The notes under the pieces are model-generated. The model was not told the DNA's origin. It saw only the letters and a program-made list of their open reading frames with translations, and made no database searches. Position numbers and translations under genes: made by a program. Shown piece by piece: positions 24,858-34,034 of a DNA stretch of 64,000 nt. The stretch is from Candidatus Amarobacillus elongatus (lineage in GTDB: Bacteria; Chloroflexota; Dehalococcoidia; Tepidiformales; Tepidiformaceae), in the NCBI GenBank assembly GCA_016703545.1, contig JADJBX010000007.1:148633-212632 (forward strand), in the 5' to 3' direction. Numbering within the stretch: position 1 is the first letter of the stretch; each line of letters begins with the position of its first letter.

Positions 24858-26255
24858 TCACGCCACCGGCGCCGGGAACGTCCATGGCCGCACCGCTTCG
24901 TATGCCGCGCTCACCGCGAGCACCAGCGCATCGCCGTGCCGCGGGCCGACCACCTGGAGCCCCACCGGAAGCCCTTCGACCAGCCCCGCCGGCAGCGACG
25001 CCGCCGGGTGCCCGGTGAGGTTGAACGGGTAGGTGAAAGGGATGAACCCCGCCGGCCCCGCCTCCCGCCCGCCGATGATGCGCGAAGGCGGGCCCTCGGC
25101 CGCGAACGGCAGGGCCGCGCACGTCGGCGTGAGCAGCAGCGTGTACTGGTCGAGGAACGCCGTCATCGTGCGGTTGAGGGCGTGCCGCGTCTGCAGCGCC
25201 TCCGCGACCTGCGTCCCCATCACCGCGCGCGCGTTGTTCGCGAACGCCACGAAGCCGGGCTCCAGATCCGCCGTCACCGCCTCCCCCAGCATGTCCAACA
25301 GGTGCGCGTCGCCGATCGCGCCGATGGCGTACCACGCCGCCATCGGGTCCTGGAATCCCGGGTCCGCCTCCACCAGCTCGGCGCCCAGCGCCCCCGCCAG
25401 CACAACCGCCGCCTGGCGCGCGCATTCGGCCACGGCCGGGTCCACCGCCGCGTAGCCGAGGTCCCCGCTGAACGCCACCCGGCGGATGACCGGCGGCTCC
25501 GAGAGCGCCGCCGCCTCGTAGCCCCCGGCGGGCGCATCGAGCGAATGGAGGTCGTTCGGATGCGGTCCCGCCGCGAGGTCCAGGTACCGGGCCGCATCGC
25601 GGACCGTCCGGGTGAGCGGCCCGAGCGTGCTGTGCGTCGCCCAGTGCGGATAGGTATCGCCCGCCGCGGGGATGCGCCCCGCGCTCGGCTTGATGCCGTA
25701 GCAGCCGCAGAAGGCCGCCGGGATACGGACCGATCCCCCACCGTCCGATCCCGTGCACACACTCACCATGCCGCCCGCCACCGCCGCCGCGCTGCCACCG
25801 CTGGATCCGCCGGGCGTCTTCGAAACGTCCCACGGGTTGCGGGTCGCGCCGAACAGGCGGTTGACCGTGAACCCCTTGTAGCCGAACTCCGGCGTGTTCG
25901 TTTTGCCGAGGACGACGGCCCCGCCCGCCTTCAGCCGCGCCACCTGCACGCCGTCCGCCGTGGCGATACGGTCCTTGAACGGGGTCGCGCCCTGCGTGAA
26001 CGGCATCCCCGCCACGGGCTCGAGGTCCTTCACTCCGATGGGCACCCCCGCGAACGACCCGGGGTCCTCGCCGCGGGCGATGGCGGCATCGATCGCGCGC
26101 GCCTGTGCCAGCGCCCCCTCCGCATCGACGTGCACGAAGGCGTTCAGCGCCGGGTTCAGGCGCGCCACGCGATCGAGCGCCTCTCGGGTGATTTCGACGG
26201 CGCTCACCTGGCGCGTGCGCACGCGGTGCGCGGTTTCCCATGCGGCTTCAAGCAT
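24858..26255 (-). CDS. amidase (amidase-signature family)
   Basis: 465 residues with the Ser-cisSer-Lys triad: Lys76 in PIGVKDLEP, cis-Ser near 151 in TPGGSSGGS and nucleophile Ser175 in GSDGGGSVRIPA. TRQVSAVEITREALDRV at the start and FNLTGHPAASLPAG near the end are typical of the family. It hydrolyses an amide; it could be an aryl-acylamidase or similar. GatA is less likely, since no gatB or gatC is adjacent and AAGP-type tRNA-amidotransferase features are not evident. The ATG at 26255 follows a GGAGGGGG site; the longer in-frame start at 26306 has none. Confidence 0.9.
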   Translation of the reverse strand: MLEAAWETAHRVRTRQVSAVEITREALDRVARLNPALNAFVHVDAEGALAQARAIDAAIARGEDPGSFAGVPIGVKDLEPVAGMPFTQGATPFKDRIATADGVQVARLKAGGAVVLGKTNTPEFGYKGFTVNRLFGATRNPWDVSKTPGGSSGGSAAAVAGGMVSVCTGSDGGGSVRIPAAFCGCYGIKPSAGRIPAAGDTYPHWATHSTLGPLTRTVRDAARYLDLAAGPHPNDLHSLDAPAGGYEAAALSEPPVIRRVAFSGDLGYAAVDPAVAECARQAAVVLAGALGAELVEADPGFQDPMAAWYAIGAIGDAHLLDMLGEAVTADLEPGFVAFANNARAVMGTQVAEALQTRHALNRTMTAFLDQYTLLLTPTCAALPFAAEGPPSRIIGGREAGPAGFIPFTYPFNLTGHPAASLPAGLVEGLPVGLQVVGPRHGDALVLAVSAAYEAVRPWTFPAPVA

Positions 26256-26356
26256 CGGGCGGCCCCCTCCGGTTCTCGCGCCGCATCGTACGCAGGGGGC
26301 CCGCACGCGTCACCATCGTTCCCGGGCCGAATCGCGTTCGCGTACACTTCCCAGCC

Positions 26357-26620
26357 ATGAAATACGTCGTCTCCTACGAGGCCAATCCCGACGCCGCCGG
26401 CCGGATCGTCGAGGTCTACCCGCGCCACGCCGCGCGCATCCCCGAATTCGTCCCCCGCGGCCTCCTCATGATCGGCCCGCTCAGCGACCGCTCCGGCGTG
26501 CTCGCCATCTTCCGTGACCGCGAAACCGCGCAGGCGTTCATCGATGGCGACCCGTTCGTCACCGAGGGCATCGTCGCCTCGTGGTCCATCAAGGAATGGG
26601 CCGAATCGCTCGTGCCCTGA
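26357..26620 (+). CDS. YciI-like protein
   Basis: 87 residues with the YciI (ferredoxin-like, dimeric alpha-beta barrel) pattern: YVVSYEANPDAAGRIVEVYPRH at the start, RGLLMIGPLSDRSGVLAIF in the middle and FIDGDPFVTEGIVASW near the end. The conserved His (here PRHAARI) and the Asp in GDPF are in place. YciI proteins are of uncertain function. TACACT lies 8 nt before the ATG at 26357. It ends 29 bp before the glycosidase gene, so the two may share a transcript. Confidence 0.85.
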   Translation: MKYVVSYEANPDAAGRIVEVYPRHAARIPEFVPRGLLMIGPLSDRSGVLAIFRDRETAQAFIDGDPFVTEGIVASWSIKEWAESLVP

Positions 26621-26649
26621 ACCCGGCGACCGCGCCAGAAAGGCCGCTC

Positions 26650-27987
26650 ATGACCACGCTGCACTTCCCGCCCGGCTTCCAGTGGGGCACCGCCACCGCG
26701 TCGTACCAGATCGAAGGCGCCATTTCCGAGGGCGGCCGCGGCGTGAGCATCTGGGACACCTTCACGCACCAGCCCGGCCGCGTGATGGGCGGCACCAATG
26801 GCGATACCGCCTGCGACCACTACCACCGCTACCCCGAGGACGTCGCCCTCATGGCCGACCTCGGCATGCAGACCTACCGCTTCTCCGTGGCGTGGTCGCG
26901 CATCTTCCCGTTCGGCCGCGGCGCCGTTAGCCTCGAAGGGCTCGCCTTCTACGAACGGCTCATCGACGAGCTCCTGGCGAAGGGCATCCAGCCCGCCCTC
27001 ACCCTCTACCACTGGGACCTCCCGCAGGCGCTGCAGGACATCGGCGGGTGGGCGAACCGCGAGACCGTCGACGCCTTCGCCGAGTACGCCGCGTTCCTGT
27101 ACGAAAAGCTCGGCGACCGCGTGAGCCGCTGGATCACCCTCAACGAGCCGCTGATCTTCACGATGTACGGCCACCGCCTGGGGGTGATGGCGCCGGGGCA
27201 GAAGGACCTGCGCATCACCGCGCGCGCCGTCCACCACGCCATGCTCGCCCACGGCCGGGCCGTTCGCGCCTTCCGCGAGAGTGGCGTCGCCGGCGAAATC
27301 GGCATCACCAACGCGAACAGCAGCTTCGAACCCGACGACGACAGCGCCGAGACCGCCGCCGCCGTCGAACTCGCCCGCGATTTCGAGACACGCCTCTTCC
27401 ACGGGCCCGTGTTCGGCCGCGGTTACCCCGCGAGCGTCCTCAAGTTCTATGCCGAACGCGGCGCGCCGTTCCCCATCGAAACCGGCGACATGGACATCAT
27501 CGCCGAGCCCACGGACTTCCTCGGGGTGAACCTGTACTCGCGCCAGCTCATCCGCCCCGGCGGGCCGACGGGCTTCACCTCGGCGCCGCCGCGGCTGCCG
27601 CTCCTGCCGATGGGGTACGAAGCCGCCCCACACTCCCTCGGCGATTTCGTCCGCTGGGTCTCGAAGGAGTACGGCAACCCCGTCATCTACATCACCGAGA
27701 ACGGCGTCTGCGATAACGCCGAACCCGGCCCGGACGGCACGATCGACGACGCCACCCGCATGGAGCTGACGCGCGGCTTCCTCGCCGGCCTCCACGGCGC
27801 GATCCAGGACGGCGCCGACGTCCGCGCCTATTACATGTGGTCGCTCATGGACAACTTCGAGTGGGCGTTCGGCTTCACCAAGCGGTTCGGCATTGTGTTC
27901 ACGGATTTCGAAAGCGGACGGCGCATTCCCAAGGCGAGCGCCGGCATGTACGCCGCCACCGCCCGCGCGAACGCCCTCGAGGTGTAG
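26650..27987 (+). CDS. GH1 beta-glucosidase
   Basis: 445 residues, a full-length family 1 glycoside hydrolase. FQWGTATASYQIEGA starts the barrel and SIWDTF follows. The acid/base Glu166 is in WITLNEPL, NGVN-type residues are in FLGVNLYS, and nucleophile Glu350 is in YITENGVCD. WSLMDNFEWAFGFTKRFGIVFTDF at the end provides the glycone-binding Glu and Trp residues. No signal peptide, so it acts in the cytosol on imported glucosides or galactosides. AGAAAGG lies 7 nt before the ATG. No sugar transporter is adjacent. Confidence 0.95.
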   Translation: MTTLHFPPGFQWGTATASYQIEGAISEGGRGVSIWDTFTHQPGRVMGGTNGDTACDHYHRYPEDVALMADLGMQTYRFSVAWSRIFPFGRGAVSLEGLAFYERLIDELLAKGIQPALTLYHWDLPQALQDIGGWANRETVDAFAEYAAFLYEKLGDRVSRWITLNEPLIFTMYGHRLGVMAPGQKDLRITARAVHHAMLAHGRAVRAFRESGVAGEIGITNANSSFEPDDDSAETAAAVELARDFETRLFHGPVFGRGYPASVLKFYAERGAPFPIETGDMDIIAEPTDFLGVNLYSRQLIRPGGPTGFTSAPPRLPLLPMGYEAAPHSLGDFVRWVSKEYGNPVIYITENGVCDNAEPGPDGTIDDATRMELTRGFLAGLHGAIQDGADVRAYYMWSLMDNFEWAFGFTKRFGIVFTDFESGRRIPKASAGMYAATARANALEV

Positions 27988-27995
27988 CCCCGGCG

Positions 27996-28211
27996 TCAGA
28001 CCGCCCGGTACGCCTCGATGCCGCGGGTTTCGCACACGAGCGTCGTGATCGCCTCGTCCGCGAGGTAGACCGCGTCCTTGCGCAGCCAGTACCGCCGCCG
28101 TGCCTCGCGCACCTCGAAGGCATCGCTGCGAACCGCGCCCACTACCCCCACGGGCAGCCCGCCGAGGGTGTGGACGAGCGACCCGGACCGGGGTTCGTGG
28201 TCCGCGATCAT
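27996..28211 (-). CDS. small hypothetical protein, PRC-barrel-like
   Basis: 71 residues, beginning MIADHEPRSGSLVHTLGGLPVG and ending VYLADEAITTLVCETRGIEAY. The strand pattern (GGLPVGVVGAVRSDAFEV, then YWLRKDAVYLAD) resembles half of a PRC-barrel or DUF2171 domain, often involved in protein or RNA contacts. Evidence is weak because of the length. It converges with the glycosidase gene, eight bases away. Confidence 0.5.
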   Translation of the reverse strand: MIADHEPRSGSLVHTLGGLPVGVVGAVRSDAFEVREARRRYWLRKDAVYLADEAITTLVCETRGIEAYRAV

Positions 28212-28353
28212 CGGTCCGCCACCGTTCTGTCCTCCGCCTCAGTCATGGGTCCCCGCTCAGGATGTGATGAAGGCCAGGCACAGTATTGCCGCCGGGACCG
28301 CGATTGCACAGTTGGCAACAGAAAATATCAACGAACTGGCGACTTCCCCGGCG

Positions 28354-29727
28354 TCACGCAGTCGCTGAGCGCCCCGCGACCGCCGCGTCCTCCGCGGGCG
28401 CCGGGTCGCCGGGCGCGAACCAGAGGTAGAAGTACCCGAGCACCCCGGCCACCGCCGACGCTCCGAGAATGCCCATCTTCGCCTGCTGCTCCACTACCTC
28501 GGACGTAAACGCGAGCCCCGTCACGAACAGCGACACCGTGAACCCGATGCCCGCCAGCAGCCCCACCCCGGCAACGTGGAGCATGCGCACGTTCGCGGGC
28601 AGGGTCGCGATCCCGAAGCGCACCGCCACCCACGAGAACAGGAGAATGCCCACGGGCTTGCCCAGCACCAGGCCGAGCGCCACGCCCGCCGTCACCCCGC
28701 TCGTGGCCGCGTCCGAAAGCGCATCCCGGCTGATGGGCACCCCCGCGTTCGCCAGCGCGAACACCGGCACGACAAGGTAGCTGACCCACGGGTGCAGCCC
28801 GCGCTCGAGCCGCGTGAGCGGCGATTCGCTGCCCCGCACCAGCCGTTCGAATTCGCCGAGGGTCGCCTGCTGCGCCTCCGCATCACCCGAGGAGCGCGCC
28901 GCCTGGAAGCGCGCGAGGAGCTCGCCCGCGCTCCCCTCGAACCGTTCGCGCTGGAACACCGCCGTCGCGGGCGTCAGCACCGCCAGCACCACCCCCGCGA
29001 GCGTCGCGTGCACCCCGGACGAATACACCGCCAGCCAGAGCGCCGCGCCAAGGGCCACGTACAGCGCCAGGTTCGCCACCCCCGCGCGCCGCGCGACGAG
29101 CACCCCGCCCGTCGCCGCCGCCGCCCACCCCAGCGCCGCCAGCGAAACGCTCTCCGTATAGAACACCGCGATCACCGCGATCGCCCCAAGGTCGTCGACG
29201 ATCGCGAGGGCGAGGAGGAAGACCTTCACGTTGAACGGCGCGCGCCGCCCCAGCAGCGCCAGCACGCCGAGGCTGAAGGCGATATCCGTGGCCATGGGAA
29301 TGCCCCAGCCGTGCGCCGATTCGCTTCCCGCGTTGAAGACGGCATAGATACCCGCCGGCACCACCATGCCCCCCAGCGCCGCCGCCACCGGCAGCGCCGC
29401 CCGTCGCGGCGATGCCAGCTCCCCGTGCAACAGCTCGCGCTTGATTTCGAGCCCGGCGACGAAGAAGAAGACCGTCATCAGGCCGTCGTTCACGAGGTGG
29501 CCGAGCGTGTCGTCGACGGTGACGAGGTTGAAATCGAAGCGCAGGCGCGCGTGCCAGAGGTCGTGGTAGGCGCCATCCCACGGCGAGTTCGCCCAAGCGA
29601 GCGCGAGCAGCGCCGCCGCCAGCAGCACGATCCCGCCCGATGCCTCGGCGTGCACGAACGCCTGCGCCGGGCGCACCAGCCGCTCGGCCACGAACACACG
29701 CCCGGCCGGGAATGGCCCTCTCGTCAT
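28354..29727 (-). CDS. nhaA: Na+/H+ antiporter NhaA
   Basis: 457 residues with about twelve membrane segments. The signature stretches are FFFVAGLEIKRELLHGEL, WGIPMATDIAFSLGVLALLG, whose Asp begins the ion site, and VFLLALAIVDDLGAIAVIAV with the paired Asp. It exchanges sodium for protons and controls internal pH. A soluble insert at about 250-300 (QRERFEGSAGELLARFQAARSSGDAEAQQ) separates the halves, longer than in E. coli NhaA. The ATG at 29727 follows GGGGAGACG; a TACGAT hexamer is about 30 bp upstream. Stands alone. Confidence 0.95.
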   Translation of the reverse strand: MTRGPFPAGRVFVAERLVRPAQAFVHAEASGGIVLLAAALLALAWANSPWDGAYHDLWHARLRFDFNLVTVDDTLGHLVNDGLMTVFFFVAGLEIKRELLHGELASPRRAALPVAAALGGMVVPAGIYAVFNAGSESAHGWGIPMATDIAFSLGVLALLGRRAPFNVKVFLLALAIVDDLGAIAVIAVFYTESVSLAALGWAAAATGGVLVARRAGVANLALYVALGAALWLAVYSSGVHATLAGVVLAVLTPATAVFQRERFEGSAGELLARFQAARSSGDAEAQQATLGEFERLVRGSESPLTRLERGLHPWVSYLVVPVFALANAGVPISRDALSDAATSGVTAGVALGLVLGKPVGILLFSWVAVRFGIATLPANVRMLHVAGVGLLAGIGFTVSLFVTGLAFTSEVVEQQAKMGILGASAVAGVLGYFYLWFAPGDPAPAEDAAVAGRSATA

Positions 29728-29870
29728 CGTCTCCCCGCGCCCGAAGGCTCCGCCATCGTACCAAACGGGGCGGCGCCCGCCGCCGGGTGACACCGGCACC
29801 GGAATCCCTATACTTCCCCGCGCGGAACAGCACCGCGTGGCGCGGGAACGCGCCGGGCCGGGGTGTGGAG

Positions 29871-31321
29871 ATGGACTACAAGTGGCGCTGCCTCATCGCC
29901 GTGTGCTTCGGCAGCTACATGGCGACCATGGACTTCTCCATGGTCAACGTCGCGCTCCCCACGCTGTCAAAGGAGTTCGACCAGCCGCCTGACACCGTCG
30001 TCTGGGCCGCGCTTACCTCCAGCCTCGTCGTCACCGGCCTCACCCTCACGGTCGGCCGCATCGGCGACCTTTTCGGCCGCAAGCGCGTCTACATGCTGGG
30101 CTGGACCATCTTCACCATCGGCCTTCTCGCCGGCGGCTTCACGGACTCGATCGGCCAGCTCATCGGCACGCGCATCATCCAGGCCATCGGCGTCTCCATG
30201 GCCATCGCGAACGCCAACGCTCTCGTCACCCACGCCTTCCCGGACGAGGAACGCGGCCGCGCTCTCGGCATGACCGGCGCGGTCGTGGGCGCCGGGCTCG
30301 CCTCCGGGCCGATCTTCGGCGGCCTCATCCTCGGCGTCGCCGATTGGCACTGGCTCTTCTTCGCGCGCGTTCCCATCGGCCTCGTCGCGCTCGTCCTCGC
30401 CCATTTCCTCATCCGCGAAACCGCCGGCGCCGCCGCCGGGCAGCGCAAGATCGATGTCCCCGGCGCGCTCGCCATCTTCTTCACCCTCTCGACCACGCTG
30501 GCGGCCGTGAACCGCGGCTCCTCCTGGGGATGGACGTCGCCCGCGGTGCTCGGCGGCTTCGCCATCGGCATCGTCGCGCTTGCCGCCTTCCTTCGCATCG
30601 AATCCCGCAGCGCCGCACCCGTGGTCTCGCTCGCGCTGTTCAAGATGCGCACCTTCTCCGTCTCCGTGGCCGCGCTGGTGCTGAACTTCGCCGGCCAGTC
30701 CGCCGTCACCTTCCTCATGCCGTTCTACCTGGTCAACGTGCGCGACTTCTCGACCGGCCAATCCGGAGCCATTCTCGCCACCGTGCCCCTCATGATGCTG
30801 ATCCTGTCGCCGTTCAGCGGCTCCTTCGCCGACCGCCACCAGCTCAAGCACCAGACCACCGTCGGCAGCGCGCTCGTCACCATCGGGCTGCTCTCCCTCG
30901 CGACGATTCACGAGGATTCGTGGGTGCCGCTGATCATGGCGCGCCTCGCCCTCATCGGCATCGGCACCTCCATCTTCGCCTCCCCCAACAGCTCGCAGAT
31001 CATGGGCAGCGTGCCCCGGGCGATGCTCGGGACCGCCTCCGCGAGCGTGGCGACGTCGCGCAACATCGGCAACGCCACGGGCCTCGCCATCGCCAGCACC
31101 GTGCTCGTCGCCGTCGCCTCGCACGTCTCGGGCGTCAGCGGCCTGCGCGCCGACCGCATGCCCCCGTCCGCCCTCCTCGACGGCGTCCGCGTGAGCTTCC
31201 TCGTCGCCGCGAGCGTGTCATCGCTCTCGGTGGTCGCCCAGCTGCTCTTCCCGCGCTCGGCGCCGCGCATCATCTCGGCCACGGCCGTGCAACCGCAGGA
31301 GCAAACCGCCGGGGCGAAGTA
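29871..31321 (+). CDS. MFS drug exporter (DHA2/EmrB type)
   Basis: 483 residues with 14 predicted membrane segments. Motif A GRIGDLFGRKRVYMLG follows the second helix and motif C appears as GMTGAVVGAGLASGPIFGG in the fifth. SYMATMDFSMVNVALPTL in the first helix is the DHA2 motif with the conserved Asp. It likely exports hydrophobic or cationic compounds with protons; the substrate is unknown. GTGTGGAG directly precedes the ATG, and TATACT lies about 55 bp upstream. The stop is followed by a heptamer-repeat hairpin that separates it from radC. Confidence 0.92.
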
Positions 31322-31330
31322 GGTAACACA

Positions 31331-31523
31331 GTGCTGAGTGCTGAGTGCTGAGGAGTACCCAGAGCCCAGTACCCAGTACCCGGTGGTCAGGCTCCCCCCG
31401 CCGACGCACTGGACTGGGGTCCGGGCCGTCCCGGCGGACGCTCACCTCGCCGGGGCAACCCACCGGTTACTGGGCCCTGGGTTCTGGCCCTTCTGAGCAC
31501 TCAGCACTCAGCACTCAGCACTG
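31331..31523. repeat. paired heptamer-repeat arrays (site b)
   Basis: Left: three GTGCTGA words then AGTACCC words (31331-31386). Right (31461-31522): the reverse complement, GGTTACTGGG.. then four words ending in CAGCACT. Arms of about 55-60 bases can pair across a 75-base GC-rich loop that ends in CGGGGCAACCC. It lies between convergent genes, so a bidirectional terminator role is possible. Confidence 0.85.
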
Positions 31524-31524
31524 C

Positions 31525-32238
31525 TCACCGCGCAAAGGTGGCCAGGCCGTCGCGGCGGAGGCTGACGAAGCTGCCCTGCCCCAGCACCACGTGGTCCAAC
31601 ACATCGATCTCCAGCAGCTTCCCCGCCGCGATCAGCTCCTTCGTCGTGGCCACATCGGCCGGGCTCGGCCGCGGGTCCCCGCTGGGGTGGTTGTGCGCGA
31701 GGATGACGGAGGCCGCCTGCAGCACGATCGCCTCGCGGAATACCTCCGCGGGACGCACGCCCACGGCGTTCACGCCGCCCGCGATGGGACGCGGCGGGTT
31801 CGCACCCAGCAGCCGCGACTTCATGTCCAGGGGCAGTACATACAGCTCTTCGGTGGGCTTGCCGTGGGTGCGCCAGCCCAGCAGGGTGTGCACCTGCTCT
31901 GGCGCCGAAAGCGCCGGGCGCTCTTCCGGCGCCACCCGCCCGACCCGCCGCCCCAGCTCGATCGCCGCCGCGACCTGCGCCGCCTTCGCCGGCCCCAGCC
32001 CCCGCGTGCGGTGCAGCGCGGCCGCATCGGCGCGCTGCAGCCCCGGCAGGCCGCCCGCGTCATCGAGGATGCGCCGGGCGAAATCGAGCACGTTTTCGCC
32101 CGGCATCCCGGACCCCAGCACGATCGCGATCAGCTCGGCATCCGCGAGCAGCTCCGGGCCGTGGCGCAACAGCCGCTCACGCGGCCGCTCGTCCTCCCCG
32201 AATTCGCGCATCGTGCGGTAGGCGGGCCGCTCGTCCAT
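31525..32238 (-). CDS. radC: RadC-family JAMM protein
   Basis: 237 residues. An N-terminal helix-hairpin-helix-like part (about 10-110, with LLRHGPELLADAELIAIVLGSG and RTRGLGPAKAAQVAAAIELGRR) is followed by a JAB/MPN domain. Its metal motif is HNHPSGDPRPSPAD, with the conserved Glu in TEELYVLPLD. The family name reflects an old DNA-repair assignment that has since been questioned; a metal-dependent hydrolase fold is certain, the role is not. TACAAT lies 9 nt before the ATG. Confidence 0.93.
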   Translation of the reverse strand: MDERPAYRTMREFGEDERPRERLLRHGPELLADAELIAIVLGSGMPGENVLDFARRILDDAGGLPGLQRADAAALHRTRGLGPAKAAQVAAAIELGRRVGRVAPEERPALSAPEQVHTLLGWRTHGKPTEELYVLPLDMKSRLLGANPPRPIAGGVNAVGVRPAEVFREAIVLQAASVILAHNHPSGDPRPSPADVATTKELIAAGKLLEIDVLDHVVLGQGSFVSLRRDGLATFAR

Positions 32239-32283
32239 GTGGCGCGCATTGTAGGCATCCGCGGGACGTTCGGCGCGCGGCCA

Positions 32284-32667
32284 TCACAGCCGCGCCATGC
32301 CCGCCCGGATCTTCTCCCACGGCGAAAGCGGCTGCGGCGATACCCGGCCGGGCGCACCCGCCGGCACCGGCGGCGCCTCCGAGGCCACCGCCGCTCGCAC
32401 GTGGCGCACGGCCGCACGCGCCGCCTCCGCGTTCGCCTCCAACTCCTCGAGGGTCGCGCCGTGCACGAGCTCTGGCGGCAGCGCGGGCTCCGCCGCGAGC
32501 ACGGCCTCGCGCAGCCGAGCCAGCAACGCCGCCTGCCTCGCCGCCGAGGCATCGAGCTCGGCCTGCAGGTCCGCCGCGGCGCCCTGCCCTTCCTGGCCGC
32601 TCAGGCCGCTCTCCCCGGGCTCCGGGTCGGATTGCGGGTTGGCTGGCGCGGTGGTCTGTTCGTCCAT
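32284..32667 (-). CDS. hypothetical helical protein
   Basis: 127 residues. A Pro/Gln/Glu/Gly-rich start (about 1-30) leads to a long Ala/Leu/Glu helix (ADLQAELDASAARQAALLARLREAVLAAEP), probably a coiled coil. HGATLEELEANAEAARAAVRHVRAAVAS follows. Such an LEELEANAEAARA stretch recalls small scaffold-like proteins found near phage head genes, but no phage gene is adjacent. It lies 45 bp upstream of radC on the same strand. Function unknown. Confidence 0.6.
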   Translation of the reverse strand: MDEQTTAPANPQSDPEPGESGLSGQEGQGAAADLQAELDASAARQAALLARLREAVLAAEPALPPELVHGATLEELEANAEAARAAVRHVRAAVASEAPPVPAGAPGRVSPQPLSPWEKIRAGMARL

Positions 32668-32776
32668 GGTTCACTCCCGGTGACGTGGAATACGGCCACC
32701 GTTTCGGGAAAGCGGAGCAAACCGAAGGGGACGCTGTCGCTGGTTCGCACCCCGCCGCGATGCTAGCCTCGCCGTC

Positions 32777-33325
32777 GTGACCCGTACCGCCCGCCTCATC
32801 CTCGCGGCGGCGGGCGCCCTGGCGCTCGCCCTCACCGCGCTCTTCGCAGCCTGCGGCGATGGCCCCGACACGCCCGGCGAAACCCCGCTGGCGACGCGCA
32901 CGCCCACCACGGCCGGGACCCCGCGCCCCACGCTCGCCCAGCCCACCATCCCCCTCACCGGCCCCACGCCGCGCCTTGGCGGCAATGTCACGAAGGTGTC
33001 GCCCGCGCACGGCGCCCAGGTCACCCAGGCCAGCACCCGCACCCTCGATCCCGGGCGCCCCGGCGGCCTCTGCTTTGAAGCGAGCTTCGACGGCCTCCCC
33101 GAGAACAGCCTCTGGTTCCGCGTCCGCATCGATGAGCAGGAAGTCACCAACAAGATGACGTGGGTGGTCGACAGCCTCGAAAACCCCTCCGCCGGCCGCG
33201 GCTGCTACGCCCCCGCCGAGGGCCTCCCCGTCGGCCTCCACAATGCCGCCGTCGCCGTCCAGAACCCCAACAGCACCACGGAACCGACGAAGCAGCTCGT
33301 CGTCTGGGCGTTCGAAGTCAGGTAG
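32777..33325 (+). CDS. putative lipoprotein
   Basis: 182 residues from the GTG at 32777, 7 nt after a TAGCCT hexamer. The leader LILAAAGALALALTALFAACGDG ends in a lipobox (FAAC). A 40-residue Thr/Pro spacer (TPLATRTPTTAGTPRPTLAQ) leads to a small beta-rich domain with VTKVSPAHGAQV and GGLCFEASFDGLPEN, and a second Cys in GRGCYAPAEGLP that could bond with the first. It is probably an exported binding or structural domain of Ig-like type. Followed by a heptamer hairpin site. Confidence 0.75.
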   Translation: MTRTARLILAAAGALALALTALFAACGDGPDTPGETPLATRTPTTAGTPRPTLAQPTIPLTGPTPRLGGNVTKVSPAHGAQVTQASTRTLDPGRPGGLCFEASFDGLPENSLWFRVRIDEQEVTNKMTWVVDSLENPSAGRGCYAPAEGLPVGLHNAAVAVQNPNSTTEPTKQLVVWAFEVR

Positions 33326-33331
33326 AAGGGA

Positions 33332-33520
33332 CAAGAGAAAAGAGAAAGGAGAAAGGAGATAAGGGTGGTGGCCCACCGCCCCCGGGCGCCCCGGGCGTCG
33401 ACCTGCCTCCCCCAGGGTTGCCCATCTTCTCTCGTTCTCCTTTCTCCTTTCTCGGGTCGCAACGCCCCCCCGGGGTTGCCCATCCTTTCTCCTTTCTCCT
33501 TTCTCCTTTCTCCTTTCTCT
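33332..33520. repeat. paired heptamer-repeat arrays (site c)
   Basis: Left GAAAGGA words (33335-33359) face TTTCTCC words on the right (33425-33453 and 33483-33520, five or more copies). The loop holds GGCCCACC and two CAGGGTTGCCC/CGGGGTTGCCC motifs (33413-33423, 33471-33481) that recur at other sites. No gene in 33326-33644. Confidence 0.85.
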
Positions 33521-33572
33521 TCACTCTCCCGACACCTGCTGTCGTTATGACGCCAGCGGGGTTGCAACGATC

Positions 33573-33586
33573 AGAACGGACGTTCT
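33573..33586. promoter_or_regulatory. LexA-like box AGAAC-N4-GTTCT
   Basis: A perfect dyad that matches the GAAC-N4-GTTC core of Gram-positive SOS boxes. A T-rich -10-like TATTTT begins at its last base. It lies 59 bp before the HTH gene at 33645. Confidence 0.5.
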
Positions 33587-33644
33587 ATTTTGTGGCCATC
33601 ACACGGCGCCGCCGGGACCGGGGCGCCCATCTTCGAGGGAAGAG

Positions 33645-33956
33645 ATGACCACGACAAGCGCAACGCTCCAAGCGCCGCTGCGCCGCCCGCGCATCGACGC
33701 TCTCCCCGAATACATCGAGTACGTCGACCGCGGCTGCGACCTCTACCCGTCGTGTCTGCGCTGCCCGCTGCCCCGTTGCCGGTACGAAGACCCCGGTGGC
33801 GCCGCGGCGATGCTGCGTAACGGGCGCGACGCGAGCATCATTCGCCTCTCGGAACAGGACGGCGTCAGCGTGGACGAGCTGGCGCGCATGTTCGGGCTCT
33901 CCCGCCGGACGGTGTTCCGCGTGCTGCGCGCGGCCCGCGGCGGCTGCCGCCGCTAA
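33645..33956 (+). CDS. small zinc-HTH DNA-binding protein
   Basis: 103 residues. The first half holds CDLYPSCLRCPLPRCRYED, whose four Cys are spaced to bind zinc. The second half is a helix-turn-helix (about 62-98), IIRLSEQDGVSVDELARMFGLSRRTVFRVLRAAR, described here by its ends, similar to Hin/sigma region 4 types. It is probably a compact transcription regulator. GAGGGAAGAG precedes the ATG. The LexA-like dyad upstream suggests SOS control. A strong terminator closes the unit. Confidence 0.78.
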   Translation: MTTTSATLQAPLRRPRIDALPEYIEYVDRGCDLYPSCLRCPLPRCRYEDPGGAAAMLRNGRDASIIRLSEQDGVSVDELARMFGLSRRTVFRVLRAARGGCRR

Positions 33957-33981
33957 CGCCGGCCAAAGCGGACCCACGCGA

Positions 33982-34011
33982 AAACGGCCGGGGCAAATGC
34001 CCCGGCCGTTT
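33982..34011 (+). terminator. intrinsic terminator
   Basis: AAACGGCCGGGGCA pairs with TGCCCCGGCCGTTT across a tiny loop. It sits between the HTH gene and the convergent ferritin-like operon and can serve both strands. Confidence 0.9.
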
Positions 34012-34034
34012 CGTGTGTGTTGCGCGTGCGCGCG

